From positions 1-9,143 of the forward strand of contig DASQLD010000366.1 in assembly GCA_035630195.1 (NCBI GenBank): DNA of 9,143 nucleotides, written 5' to 3'. Made by a program: the position numbers and the translations under genes. Origin of the DNA: DASQDN01 sp035630195. GTDB lineage: Bacteria > Acidobacteriota > Terriglobia > Bryobacterales > Bryobacteraceae. The notes under the pieces are model-generated. The model did not search any database, was not told where the DNA came from, and saw nothing but the letters and a program-made list of their open reading frames with translations. This document shows, piece after piece, positions 1 to 5,605 of this stretch; positions within the stretch are counted from its first letter, which is position 1, and the number at the start of each line of letters is the position of its first letter.

Positions 1-1
1 T

Positions 2-448
2 GGATTAACACTCGTCGAGCTAATCGTTGCCTTCACCATCATGGCGCTGCTCACCACAATGGCAGTGCCACTGGCCCGGTATAAAGTGCGTCGCGAGAAG
101 GAAAAAGAGTTGCGGTACGCTCTCCGCGAGATTCGCACCGCCATCGACAAATACAAAGATGCGGCCGACATGAACAAGCTGGGCGTACCCCAAAAGGTCG
201 AAAGCGACAATTACCCCGAATCCCTAGAAGTACTGGTCGAAGGTGTCAAAGGAGCCGGAGAAGTAGACAAGAAGATTCGCTTTCTGCGACGCATCCCACG
301 GGACCCGTTCACCAAATCCACTGAATGGGGCCTGCGCAGTACCAAAGATGATCCGACGTCCACATCATTCGGTGGACAGAACGTATTCGATGTTTATACG
401 AAGACGACGGAGAAGGCAAAAGATGGAACCGCGTACTCGGACTGGTAG
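2..448 (+). CDS. GspG-like pseudopilin, 5'-truncated by window edge
   Basis: Probable major-pseudopilin-like subunit of a type II secretion or type IV pilus-like machine, made as a membrane-inserted precursor and trimmed by a prepilin peptidase. The frame is already open at base 2 and shows the class III signal GLTLVEL, with Glu at mature position +5, followed by a hydrophobic helix (about IVAFTIMALLTTMAVPLA). The start codon and positively charged leader lie upstream of the window, so the ATG at 41 is an internal Met and not the start. After the helix come a charged amphipathic stretch and a short C-terminal domain with a DPF segment (compare DPWG of GspG) and a terminal AYSDW. It overlaps the next gene, another pseudopilin, by 26 bases, implying one operon. 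The family call is confident; the exact system (T2SS or pilus) is not resolved. Confidence 0.85.
   Translation, partial: GLTLVELIVAFTIMALLTTMAVPLARYKVRREKEKELRYALREIRTAIDKYKDAADMNKLGVPQKVESDNYPESLEVLVEGVKGAGEVDKKIRFLRRIPRDPFTKSTEWGLRSTKDDPTSTSFGGQNVFDVYTKTTEKAKDGTAYSDW
409..416 (+). promoter_or_regulatory. Shine-Dalgarno for second pseudopilin
   Basis: GGAGAAGG lies 6 bases before the ATG at 423, inside the end of the first pseudopilin gene. It decides the start of the second gene: an upstream in-frame ATG at 348 would add about 25 residues rich in Arg that make no sense as a prepilin leader. Confidence 0.7.
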
Positions 449-827
449 ATCCGGATTTACCATGATCGAGCTGATGATCGTGATGACGGTCGTCACGATC
501 CTGGTCTCGGTCGCTGTTCCCTTCTATCAGAAGTCAATTCTGCGATCGAAGGAATCGGTATTACGAAACAACTTGTTTACGCTCCGCACTGTCATTGACG
601 AGTTCACGATGGATAAAGGAAAAGCGCCGCAAAGCTTGCAGGACCTCGTTTCGGAAGGTTACCTTCGCGGTGTGCCTGTCGATCCCATTACGGGGACCGA
701 TCAGGATTGGAAAGTTGTCATGGAAGACGCAATGACCAGCGTTAGCCAAAGTGAGCCCGGCATTTTTGATGTGCGCAGTGGATCGGACAAAACAAGTCTA
801 GAAGGCACTCCTTACTCTGAGTGGTGA
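423..827 (+). CDS. GspG-like pseudopilin (second of tandem pair)
   Basis: A 134-aa prepilin-like protein. The ATG at 423 has a good Shine-Dalgarno and gives an 11-residue basic leader (Arg4, Arg6, Arg9) ending in Gly11. Cleavage there would leave a mature start FTMIEL with Glu at +5, then a hydrophobic helix rich in Val, Ile and Thr. The soluble part has the GspG layout: a long helix (about residues 36-62), a GYLRGVPVDPITG loop, and a short end with FDV and the terminus PYSEW. This echoes FDVYT and AYSDW of the preceding gene, so the two are probably diverged duplicates. It overlaps its upstream neighbour by 26 bases, and its TGA overlaps the next gene's GTG start. Localisation would be the inner membrane and then the pseudopilus. 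Whether the two co-assemble or serve different systems cannot be told from here. Confidence 0.85.
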   Translation: MEPRTRTGRSGFTMIELMIVMTVVTILVSVAVPFYQKSILRSKESVLRNNLFTLRTVIDEFTMDKGKAPQSLQDLVSEGYLRGVPVDPITGTDQDWKVVMEDAMTSVSQSEPGIFDVRSGSDKTSLEGTPYSEW

Positions 828-1936
828 CGGACCAATACGACGTCATCGTGATTGGCGCCGGCGCCGCTGGACTCATGTGCGCCGCCGAAGCATCAAAGCG
901 CGGACGTCGTGTCGCCGTTCTCGAACACAACGCCGAAGTCGGGCGCAAAATTCTGATATCCGGTGGCGGCCGCTGCAATTTCACGAATCGTAACGTCACA
1001 CCCGACAGCTTCATCTGCTCAAACCCGCATTTCCATAAGTCAGCCCTTGCGCGCTACACCCCTGCCGACTTCATCAAGCTCGTTGAGCAATACCGCATTC
1101 CCTACCATCACAAAACCCTAGGTCAGCTCTTCTGCGACGGCTCTGCGCGTGGAATCGTCGCGATGCTTTTGGACGAATGCGCAAAGGCGGACATCTTCAC
1201 CGGCGCGCGTATCAACGAAGTACGGAGAGCAGATAAATTCGTCGTCGAAACCGCGCGGGGCGCCTTCGAAGCGCAAGCGCTTGTTATAGCTTGCGGTGGC
1301 CTCTCGATCCCGAAAATCGGCGCGACGTCGCTCGGCTACGAAATCGCCCGTCAATTCGGTATCGGCTTGGCTCCCACCCGCCCGGCTCTCGTCCCTCTTA
1401 CCTGGACCCCCGCCGACGCAATCCTATGGAGCGACCTCGCAGGTGTGGCCATCAACTCCGTCGCATCATTCGATGGACAAAGCTTCGAAGAAAAAATGCT
1501 CTTCACGCATCGCGGTCTCAGCGGACCGGCGATCCTTCAGATCTCTTCCTACTGGCAGCCGGGCCATTCGATTCAATTGAATCTCTTGCCCGAGGTGACC
1601 GTGGAGACCGTGCTCGAATCGCGAGGAAACCGTGCCCTCAAGAACACGCTCTCAGACTATCTGCCGAAGCGGCTGGCCGAGCGGTGGCTCGATTACTTTC
1701 CACTTGAAGACCTGCACGACTGGCGCTGCACACCGGCCGGTACCGAAGGCTACTCCAAGGCGGAAGTGACTGCCGGCGGCATCCATCCTGACGAGCTCTC
1801 ATCGAAGACCATGGAAGCGCGCAAAGTACCTGGACTGTATTTCATCGGCGAAGTCGTTGATGTAACCGGTCACTTAGGCGGCTACAACTTCCAGTGGGCC
1901 TGGTCCTCCGGATGGGCTGCCGGACAAGTTGTCTAA
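821..1936 (+). CDS. HI0933/YhiN-family FAD-dependent oxidoreductase (BaiN-like)
   Basis: A flavoprotein of about 371 aa in the HI0933/YhiN family, sometimes named aminoacetone oxidase family or BaiN-like; the physiological substrate is not established for most members. The N-terminus carries the Rossmann dinucleotide motif GAGAAG (residues 12-17) with the ribose-binding acidic residue Glu35 ending beta-2. The family signature GRKILISGGGRCNFTN follows at about residues 41-56. The C-terminus has the second FAD-contacting block, GLYFIGEVVDVTGHLGGYN with FQWAWSSG after it. The protein is cytosolic, with no signal peptide. Two adjacent GTG codons (821 and 824) could start it; 824 would give a GTGA overlap with the pseudopilin stop, the more usual coupling, and changes only one residue. 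It is slightly shorter than the roughly 390-420 aa I associate with the family, but both FAD blocks are intact. The HD-domain gene follows after 9 bases. Confidence 0.9.
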   Translation: MVTDQYDVIVIGAGAAGLMCAAEASKRGRRVAVLEHNAEVGRKILISGGGRCNFTNRNVTPDSFICSNPHFHKSALARYTPADFIKLVEQYRIPYHHKTLGQLFCDGSARGIVAMLLDECAKADIFTGARINEVRRADKFVVETARGAFEAQALVIACGGLSIPKIGATSLGYEIARQFGIGLAPTRPALVPLTWTPADAILWSDLAGVAINSVASFDGQSFEEKMLFTHRGLSGPAILQISSYWQPGHSIQLNLLPEVTVETVLESRGNRALKNTLSDYLPKRLAERWLDYFPLEDLHDWRCTPAGTEGYSKAEVTAGGIHPDELSSKTMEARKVPGLYFIGEVVDVTGHLGGYNFQWAWSSGWAAGQVV

Positions 1937-1945
1937 TGGTGTTTT

Positions 1946-2521
1946 ATGGACCGCGACGAATCTCTCTCCATCCTGCACGAATTCACCAAATCCGAAAGTC
2001 TACGGAAACATGCGTTGGCGGTAGAGGCCTGCGTCGTCGCATACGCGCGTAAGCTTGGCGAAGATGAAGCCAAGTGGTCCGCAACGGCCCTGTTGCACGA
2101 CTTCGACTACGAAATTCATCCCGATCTCAGCGAGCATCCCATGAAAGGCGAGCCCATCCTTGCAGAGCGCGGAGTCGATGAAGACATCCGTCGAGCCATC
2201 CTCTCGCACGCCAACTACAGCGGTGTACCCCGCGACGGAATGCTCGATAAGACGCTATTCGCCTGCGATGAACTAGCCGGATTCCTAACTGCCGTATCTT
2301 ACGTTAAGCCGACCAAGAGCATCGCCGATGTTGACGTAAAGTCGGTCCGAAAGAAACTCAAAGACAAAGCCTTCGCCCGCTCAGTCAGCCGAGACGACAT
2401 CGAAAACGGAGCCCGCGAGCTCGGAGTCGACCTTGACGAGCATATCGAATTCTGCATCAGGGCCATGCAGCAACGAGCCTCGGAACTCGGCTTGGCAGGA
2501 ACACCACCGACATCCAGCTAG
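1946..2521 (+). CDS. HD-domain predicted hydrolase
   Basis: A 191-aa soluble protein with an HD phosphohydrolase domain. Metal-binding candidates are visible in order: His22 (RKHALAVE), the His51-Asp52 doublet (ALLHDFDYE), His64 (EHPMKGE), His88 (ILSHANYSG) and Asp108 (FACDELAGF). This matches the small stand-alone HD/HDIG hydrolases; substrates of this subgroup are unknown to me, and nucleotide or phosphate-ester hydrolysis is only an expectation from the superfamily. The C-terminal third is charged and helical (residues about 128-180). The ATG at 1946 follows the oxidoreductase stop by 9 bases without a clear Shine-Dalgarno, so translation may be coupled. The stop codon TAG is 9 bases from the tRNA-Sec gene and forms part of a TAGAAT sequence that could be that gene's -10 element. 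Confidence 0.85.
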   Translation: MDRDESLSILHEFTKSESLRKHALAVEACVVAYARKLGEDEAKWSATALLHDFDYEIHPDLSEHPMKGEPILAERGVDEDIRRAILSHANYSGVPRDGMLDKTLFACDELAGFLTAVSYVKPTKSIADVDVKSVRKKLKDKAFARSVSRDDIENGARELGVDLDEHIEFCIRAMQQRASELGLAGTPPTSS

Positions 2522-2530
2522 AATGGTCAC

Positions 2531-2625
2531 GGAAGACAATCTGGGCCGGTGTCCGGGACGGTCTTCAAAACCGATCAGCGGTTCTTAGAGTCGCTGGTGC
2601 GTTCGACTCGCACTGTCTTCCGCCA
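2531..2625 (+). tRNA. selC: tRNA-Sec (anticodon UCA)
   Basis: A complete 95-nt selenocysteine tRNA, the UGA-decoding tRNA charged with Ser and converted by SelA. Read from the sequence: 8-bp acceptor stem (2531-2538 with 2614-2621), single linker base A2539, 6-bp D stem (2540-2545 with 2552-2557) closing a CCGGTG loop, anticodon loop CTTCAAA (2563-2569) with TCA at 2565-2567, long variable arm (about 2577-2584 with 2588-2595, including two G-U pairs), 5-bp T stem (2597-2601 with 2609-2613) with loop TTCGACT, discriminator G2622 and encoded CCA. The 8/5 acceptor/T arrangement and 6-bp D stem are the bacterial tRNA-Sec hallmarks and follow the E. coli selC layout. One oddity is an A-A mismatch (2558/2574) at the top of the anticodon stem. 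A TAGAAT at 2519-2524, overlapping the HD stop codon, is a possible -10; no good -35 is seen. Other Sec machinery is not in the window. Confidence 0.95.
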
Positions 2626-2639
2626 TACAAGGCTTCAAC

Positions 2640-3131
2640 TCACAATCGTATTCGCCCGCTCCAGTAATCTTCACGGAAGTGATGATAGTTTACGGCGTCG
2701 ATCTTTCTGGCCCGCAGGATGCTATGGAGAGCCGCATCAAGTGTGACCACAAGTGATTTCGCCCCAACTATCAATGCAGCGTCGGTAAGGCCGAGTTTTC
2801 GGAAATGAGGATCCCCAACCGCATCTTTGCTGGCGCAATACTGTTCATCTAATTTCGTCACAACACGTTGGAGTAAATCGAAGAAGGATGGACCCAGCTT
2901 GCTGCCCAGGTTACTGACTTCAGTCAAAACGTTTGGAGTCGTATGCAAAATAGAAAACGACTCCACAAGCTTTTCGATCAACGGAAACTCTTCCTTGTAC
3001 TGTTCCGTGTGGCCGAAGTCAGAAAGTCGCCGTTTATCCAACTTGCCAACAACATACACAAGTAGAAGATTAGCGTCAAACAATGCTCCTCTGTTTCGAT
3101 GTTTAACAACAAACGTTACGGCTTCGGTCAT
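2640..3131 (-). CDS. PIN-domain protein, putative ribonuclease (toxin-like)
   Basis: A 163-aa PIN-fold protein, predicted to be a metal-dependent RNase like VapC toxins. The four acidic positions of the fold are recognisable: Asp19 in ALFDANLLLVYVVG, Glu71 in PNVLTEVSNL, Asp117 in LGLTDAALI and Asp132 in VVTLDAAL. The motif order and the NLLL and LTEVSNL blocks fit a PIN subgroup somewhat longer than the roughly 130-aa VapC proteins. The ATG at 3131 overlaps the TGA of the upstream 101-aa gene (ATGA), so translation is coupled. Its stop is only 14 bases from the 3' end of the convergent tRNA-Sec gene. Four 60-base lines across the cassette average about 46% GC by hand count, against 57-63% in flanking genes, which suggests recent transfer. 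Toxin function is inferred from the fold and gene pairing only. Confidence 0.85.
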   Translation of the reverse strand: MTEAVTFVVKHRNRGALFDANLLLVYVVGKLDKRRLSDFGHTEQYKEEFPLIEKLVESFSILHTTPNVLTEVSNLGSKLGPSFFDLLQRVVTKLDEQYCASKDAVGDPHFRKLGLTDAALIVGAKSLVVTLDAALHSILRARKIDAVNYHHFREDYWSGRIRL

Positions 3132-3433
3132 CCTAATTGCCGAATCTTCATCGACTGAACTTCACCTGTTCGAGCATCAACCGTGAGTGTTTTGTAGACA
3201 CGTTCTCTTGGCGTGCCAAACACACTGGACATTGCTGATTGAAACGCCGGATCATCCACAGTTGGTGGCGGAGGAAACAACCCACTGAGAGTCACAGTCC
3301 AACGTTGTTTATCTTCCGTAAGCTCGACTTCTTCTAACCGAACATCAACTACGTTCTCATACAACTCTGAGAAATAGTTCCTCGCCGCTCCTACCGCACT
3401 CTTCACATCGGCCATGTGTTCAGAATACGTCAC
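3128..3433 (-). CDS. Unknown 101-aa partner of the PIN protein
   Basis: A small soluble protein of unrecognised family, first gene of the minus-strand pair. The start is a GTG at 3433 preceded by a strong GAGAGGA 4 bases upstream; an in-frame ATG at 3415 has no such signal. The sequence shows an N-terminal amphipathic helix (about residues 8-26), a beta-rich middle with WTVTLSG, a Pro-rich turn (LFPPPPTVDDP), and a C-terminal beta-hairpin-like segment (VYKTLTVDARTGEVQSMKI). That last segment resembles the end of PepSY-like small domains, but I cannot claim membership. There is no signal peptide, membrane segment or recognisable DNA-binding motif (AbrB, ribbon-helix-helix, Phd). Its position just before a PIN gene, with a 4-base overlap, is where an antitoxin would be, so an antitoxin or immunity role is a reasonable guess and no more. 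Base composition is AT-rich like its partner's. Confidence 0.75.
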   Translation of the reverse strand: MTYSEHMADVKSAVGAARNYFSELYENVVDVRLEEVELTEDKQRWTVTLSGLFPPPPTVDDPAFQSAMSSVFGTPRERVYKTLTVDARTGEVQSMKIRQLG

Positions 3434-3437
3434 TGGA

Positions 3438-3444
3438 TCCTCTC
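3438..3444 (-). promoter_or_regulatory. Shine-Dalgarno fixing the GTG start at 3433
   Basis: GAGAGGA on the minus strand ends 4 bases before the GTG at 3433. It favours that start over the ATG at 3415 for the 101-aa partner gene. Confidence 0.6.
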
Positions 3445-3475
3445 AGAAAACAGCAGCGGTTGGCTTCGGTTTACC

Positions 3476-3631
3476 ATGAAGTCGGTTTCGAATCTTCCAA
3501 TGAAACTCATCTGGCTCATCCTCGCTGTCGCACTTCTCCTCGGAGGCATCCTCCTCTACCGCTCTTCCAGCACCGACCTGAACGTCACCCCCGACGCCAA
3601 AGAAGCAATCGATAAAGCGAAACAGCGCTAA
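3476..3631 (+). CDS. Small single-helix membrane protein, unknown function
   Basis: A possible 51-aa protein (ATG at 3476) or 43-aa protein (ATG at 3500, giving MKLIWLILAV). It has one strongly hydrophobic segment, roughly LIWLILAVALLLGGILLY, then a polar tail with SSSTDLNVTPDAKEAIDKAKQR. The Lys-before-helix and short polar tail look like a single-pass inner-membrane protein with the tail outside, or an uncleaved signal anchor. Neither start has a convincing Shine-Dalgarno. The hydrophobic-then-helical pattern and its position filling the gap between two minus-strand operons support a real gene. It begins 42 bases from the divergent 101-aa gene and overlaps the convergent transporter gene by 4 bases at the stop codons. 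I do not recognise a family. Confidence 0.5.
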   Translation: MKSVSNLPMKLIWLILAVALLLGGILLYRSSSTDLNVTPDAKEAIDKAKQR

Positions 3632-4155
3632 ACGCCCTGCAAGATCGTAAAAACCACCATCGCAATCGATGCCCCTAAGATCACCAAGCCGGTATAAACC
3701 CGGCGGCTAAACATCAGAACCGCGCAACTCACCAGCGCAATCAACATAGTCGCCACGCCGGTAACACTCGTCGTCATCAACGGCCGAAGCGCTGACAACA
3801 TCAATCCCACACTGGCGAGCACGACTCCATTCAATGCATCCCGAATCACTGGCCGATCCGCCCGCGCGCCAATATACCGCAGAATCGGGATCACAACCAG
3901 AGCCGGCGTCGCCAGCGCGAGCCAAGCCGCAATCGCTCCCGGAATGCCAGCGACGTAATATCCAATGCTGACGATGAACATCCCCAGCGGCCCCGGACTC
4001 ACGCGGCCAGCAACCATCGCGGTATTGATCTGAGCATCCGTGAGCACTCGATGGTTGACGACCAGTTCATCTCGCAAAACCGGGAGCGAAGACAGTCCGC
4101 TAAACGCCGTGATCGTCGCCTTCAGCATCACTAAATAAAGGACGAACAAATTCAC
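3628..4155 (-). CDS. Chromate transporter-family half protein (second, C-terminal-type half)
   Basis: A 175-aa integral membrane protein of the CHR (chromate ion transporter) family, corresponding to the second homologous half of full-length ChrA. Family landmarks: FSGLSSLPVLRDELV near the N-terminus, where the family usually has a glycine-rich stretch before Leu-Pro; GRVSPGPLGMF; then the helix pair around GYYVAGIPGAIAAWLAL and three or more further hydrophobic segments to the C-terminus. The start is the GTG at 4155, which overlaps the TGA of the first half gene and has GGAGGG 7 bases upstream. The frame stays open further upstream to 4500, but that stretch lies antiparallel to no better start and reads as the shadow of the first half. 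The two short subunits presumably act together, as in other short-chain CHR pairs. The substrate may be chromate or another anion; no chrB-like regulator is seen. Confidence 0.85.
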   Translation of the reverse strand: MNLFVLYLVMLKATITAFSGLSSLPVLRDELVVNHRVLTDAQINTAMVAGRVSPGPLGMFIVSIGYYVAGIPGAIAAWLALATPALVVIPILRYIGARADRPVIRDALNGVVLASVGLMLSALRPLMTTSVTGVATMLIALVSCAVLMFSRRVYTGLVILGASIAMVVFTILQGV

Positions 4156-4697
4156 GGAGCTTCCCTCCACACAGCACCGACAATCGCAGCCAATAACAGG
4201 ATGCGGAGAGGCGATACATCGAATGCTTGCAGCGTCACGGCGAGGGCGACCAGAAACACAGTCCGTAAGCGCGACCCCGCAACCATATGAGGCTCGATCA
4301 AGTGCCAGCAACTTGCAGCGACGATACCGATTGCCGCCGCTGCTGCCCCTTGAATTGCGACTGCGGCCCAACGATACCCCTGCCAAAATTCCAGCAGGAT
4401 CGTCAACGCCACCGTGACAGCCGAGCACGGCAGCGACGAAGCGATGAGGGCCGCAACAGACCCCGAAACTCCCCCGACCTGCCATCCGACTGCCGTACAA
4501 AAGGCAAGCAGATTCGTCCCAGGTGTGATCCTCGACAGTGCGAACGCCAAGCGAAACTGCTCGCGCGTAAGCCAGCCGCGGCGATCGATCGTCTCGTATT
4601 CCACCGCCGCAATGGTTGGACCCCCTCCGCCAAACGTCAGCCCGCCATGCCGAGCCATCGTAGCGAACAGTTCGCCGAGCTTGCTCCAGTCACGCAT
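4152..4697 (-). CDS. Chromate transporter-family half protein (first, N-terminal-type half)
   Basis: A 181-aa CHR-family membrane protein matching the N-terminal half of ChrA. Clear signatures: LTFGGGGPTIA at residues about 20-30, the REQFRLAFALSRITPGTNLLAF block, and VGWQVGGVSGSVAALIASSLP. Further hydrophobic helices run to the C-terminus (AAAAAIGIVAASCW, TVFLVALAVTL and the last LLLAAIVGAV). The ATG at 4697 is chosen because the first helix begins within ten residues; a TTG at 4706 with a GAAAGA upstream is an alternative adding three residues. Its stop overlaps the GTG of the second half gene (GTGA), so the pair is translationally coupled. It is transcribed away from nfo with only about 19-37 bases between the start codons. 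Chromate efflux is the family's best-known role but is not proven for split members. Confidence 0.85.
   Translation of the reverse strand: MRDWSKLGELFATMARHGGLTFGGGGPTIAAVEYETIDRRGWLTREQFRLAFALSRITPGTNLLAFCTAVGWQVGGVSGSVAALIASSLPCSAVTVALTILLEFWQGYRWAAVAIQGAAAAAIGIVAASCWHLIEPHMVAGSRLRTVFLVALAVTLQAFDVSPLRILLLAAIVGAVWREAP
4163..4168 (-). promoter_or_regulatory. Shine-Dalgarno for second CHR half gene
   Basis: GGAGGG on the minus strand lies 7 bases before the GTG at 4155, inside the end of the first half gene. It supports the 175-aa product over any longer reading of the same frame. Confidence 0.7.
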
Positions 4698-4716
4698 TCT
4701 TTGCAAGCGATCTTTC

Positions 4717-5595
4717 GTGATCTACCATAGCGGTTTGCGAATCGGTTTGCATACATCGAAAGCAGGATCGCTCGAACGCGCCGCCCTCAAAGCCCACGAA
4801 GTCGGCGCCAACTGCTTCCAAATCTTCTCGTCCAGTCCCAGGACGTGGCGCGCCGGAAAACCCGACCCCGCGGATATCAAGCTCCTAAAGACAGCGCGCG
4901 AAAAGCACGATCTCAATCCCCTCGTCATTCACGACAGCTACCTCATCAATCTCGCATCCCGCGAGCCAGCCATCCGGACTTCTTCAATCAGCGCCTTCCG
5001 TGGAGAGATCGAACGAGCCATCGCCATCGGCGCCGACTACCTCGTAATGCATCCCGGCAACCACAAAGGCCAAGGCGTTGAAGAAGGCCTGTGTGGTGTC
5101 ATCGAAGGAATCGAAGAAGCAGTGAGCGGAATCAGAAGCAAAACGCTGCAGATCCTGCTCGAAAACACCGTTGGATGTGGCGCCCAGCTCGGGAGTAAAT
5201 TCGAAGAGCTCCGCGCCATGCGCGAACTGACCCAGCAGCGGATCGATATCGAGATCGGCTTCTGCATCGATACATGTCACTGCTTTGCGTCCGGCCGCTA
5301 CAACGTCGCCACCCCCGACGGCCTGAAGAAAACCGTCCGTGAAATGGACACCGTCCTTGGACTCGAACACCTGAAAGTAATCCACACCAACGATTCCAAG
5401 GGCGCCATCGCCTCGCGCCTCGACCGTCATGCCAACATCGGAGAAGGACAGATTGGCCTCGAAGGTTTTCGTCGAATCCTCAATCACCCCAAGCTCAAGA
5501 CCAAGGCCTTCATCCTTGAAACTCCCGTCGACAATCCAGGGGATGACAAAAAGAACGTAGATACCCTCAAAATGCTCTGCGGCAAGGTATCCTGA
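4717..5595 (+). CDS. nfo: Deoxyribonuclease IV (AP endonuclease, endonuclease IV)
   Basis: A zinc-dependent AP endonuclease of base excision repair that cuts 5' of abasic sites and cleans blocked 3' ends; cytosolic. With the GTG at 4717 the product is 292 aa, near the usual 280-300 aa. All nine ligands of the three-metal site can be matched to the E. coli enzyme: His72, His112 (MHPGNHKG), Glu149 (LLENTVG), Asp185 and His188 (DTCHCFASG), His223 (IHTNDSK), Asp236 and His238 (LDRHANIGEG), and Glu268 (ILETPVDN). A TTG at 4735 would give LRIGLHTSKAG, which aligns with the family's usual MRIGxHxS start and may be the true one; neither start has a clear Shine-Dalgarno. It is divergent from the CHR pair, and the DUF1592-type gene follows 10 bases after its stop. 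Confidence 0.93.
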   Translation: MIYHSGLRIGLHTSKAGSLERAALKAHEVGANCFQIFSSSPRTWRAGKPDPADIKLLKTAREKHDLNPLVIHDSYLINLASREPAIRTSSISAFRGEIERAIAIGADYLVMHPGNHKGQGVEEGLCGVIEGIEEAVSGIRSKTLQILLENTVGCGAQLGSKFEELRAMRELTQQRIDIEIGFCIDTCHCFASGRYNVATPDGLKKTVREMDTVLGLEHLKVIHTNDSKGAIASRLDRHANIGEGQIGLEGFRRILNHPKLKTKAFILETPVDNPGDDKKNVDTLKMLCGKVS

Positions 5596-5600
5596 AAGGA
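5596..5600 (+). promoter_or_regulatory. Shine-Dalgarno for the DUF1592-family gene
   Basis: AAGGA directly after the nfo stop codon, 5 bases before the ATG at 5606. It fixes the start and suggests co-transcription with nfo. Confidence 0.6.
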
Positions 5601-5605
5601 CACGC

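Noticed and set aside
2640..2642. Selenocysteine readthrough at the TGA stop of the PIN gene or at other TGA stops in the window
   Set aside because: The frame after each TGA I followed soon stops or runs into unrelated antisense sequence, and I saw no SECIS-like hairpin directly downstream.
2827..3186. 119-codon + strand frame inside the PIN cassette
   Set aside because: It is a shadow of the PIN gene, Ser/Thr-rich with no motif, while the minus strand encodes a complete PIN catalytic set.
3434..3475. Possible attachment-site copy of the tRNA-Sec arm (shared CAGCGGTT)
   Set aside because: It shares only 8 bases with the tRNA variable arm and none of the 3' end, so it is not credible as an att repeat.
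4156..4500. Upstream extension of the second CHR half gene's frame to a 290-aa protein
   Set aside because: The added 115 residues overlap the first half gene, are Gly/Arg/Cys-rich without membrane character, and the GTG at 4155 has a strong Shine-Dalgarno and a GTGA overlap.
4414..4716. N-terminal extension of nfo to a 393-aa protein
   Set aside because: The extra residues read antisense to the first CHR half gene and do not resemble any endonuclease IV N-terminus.
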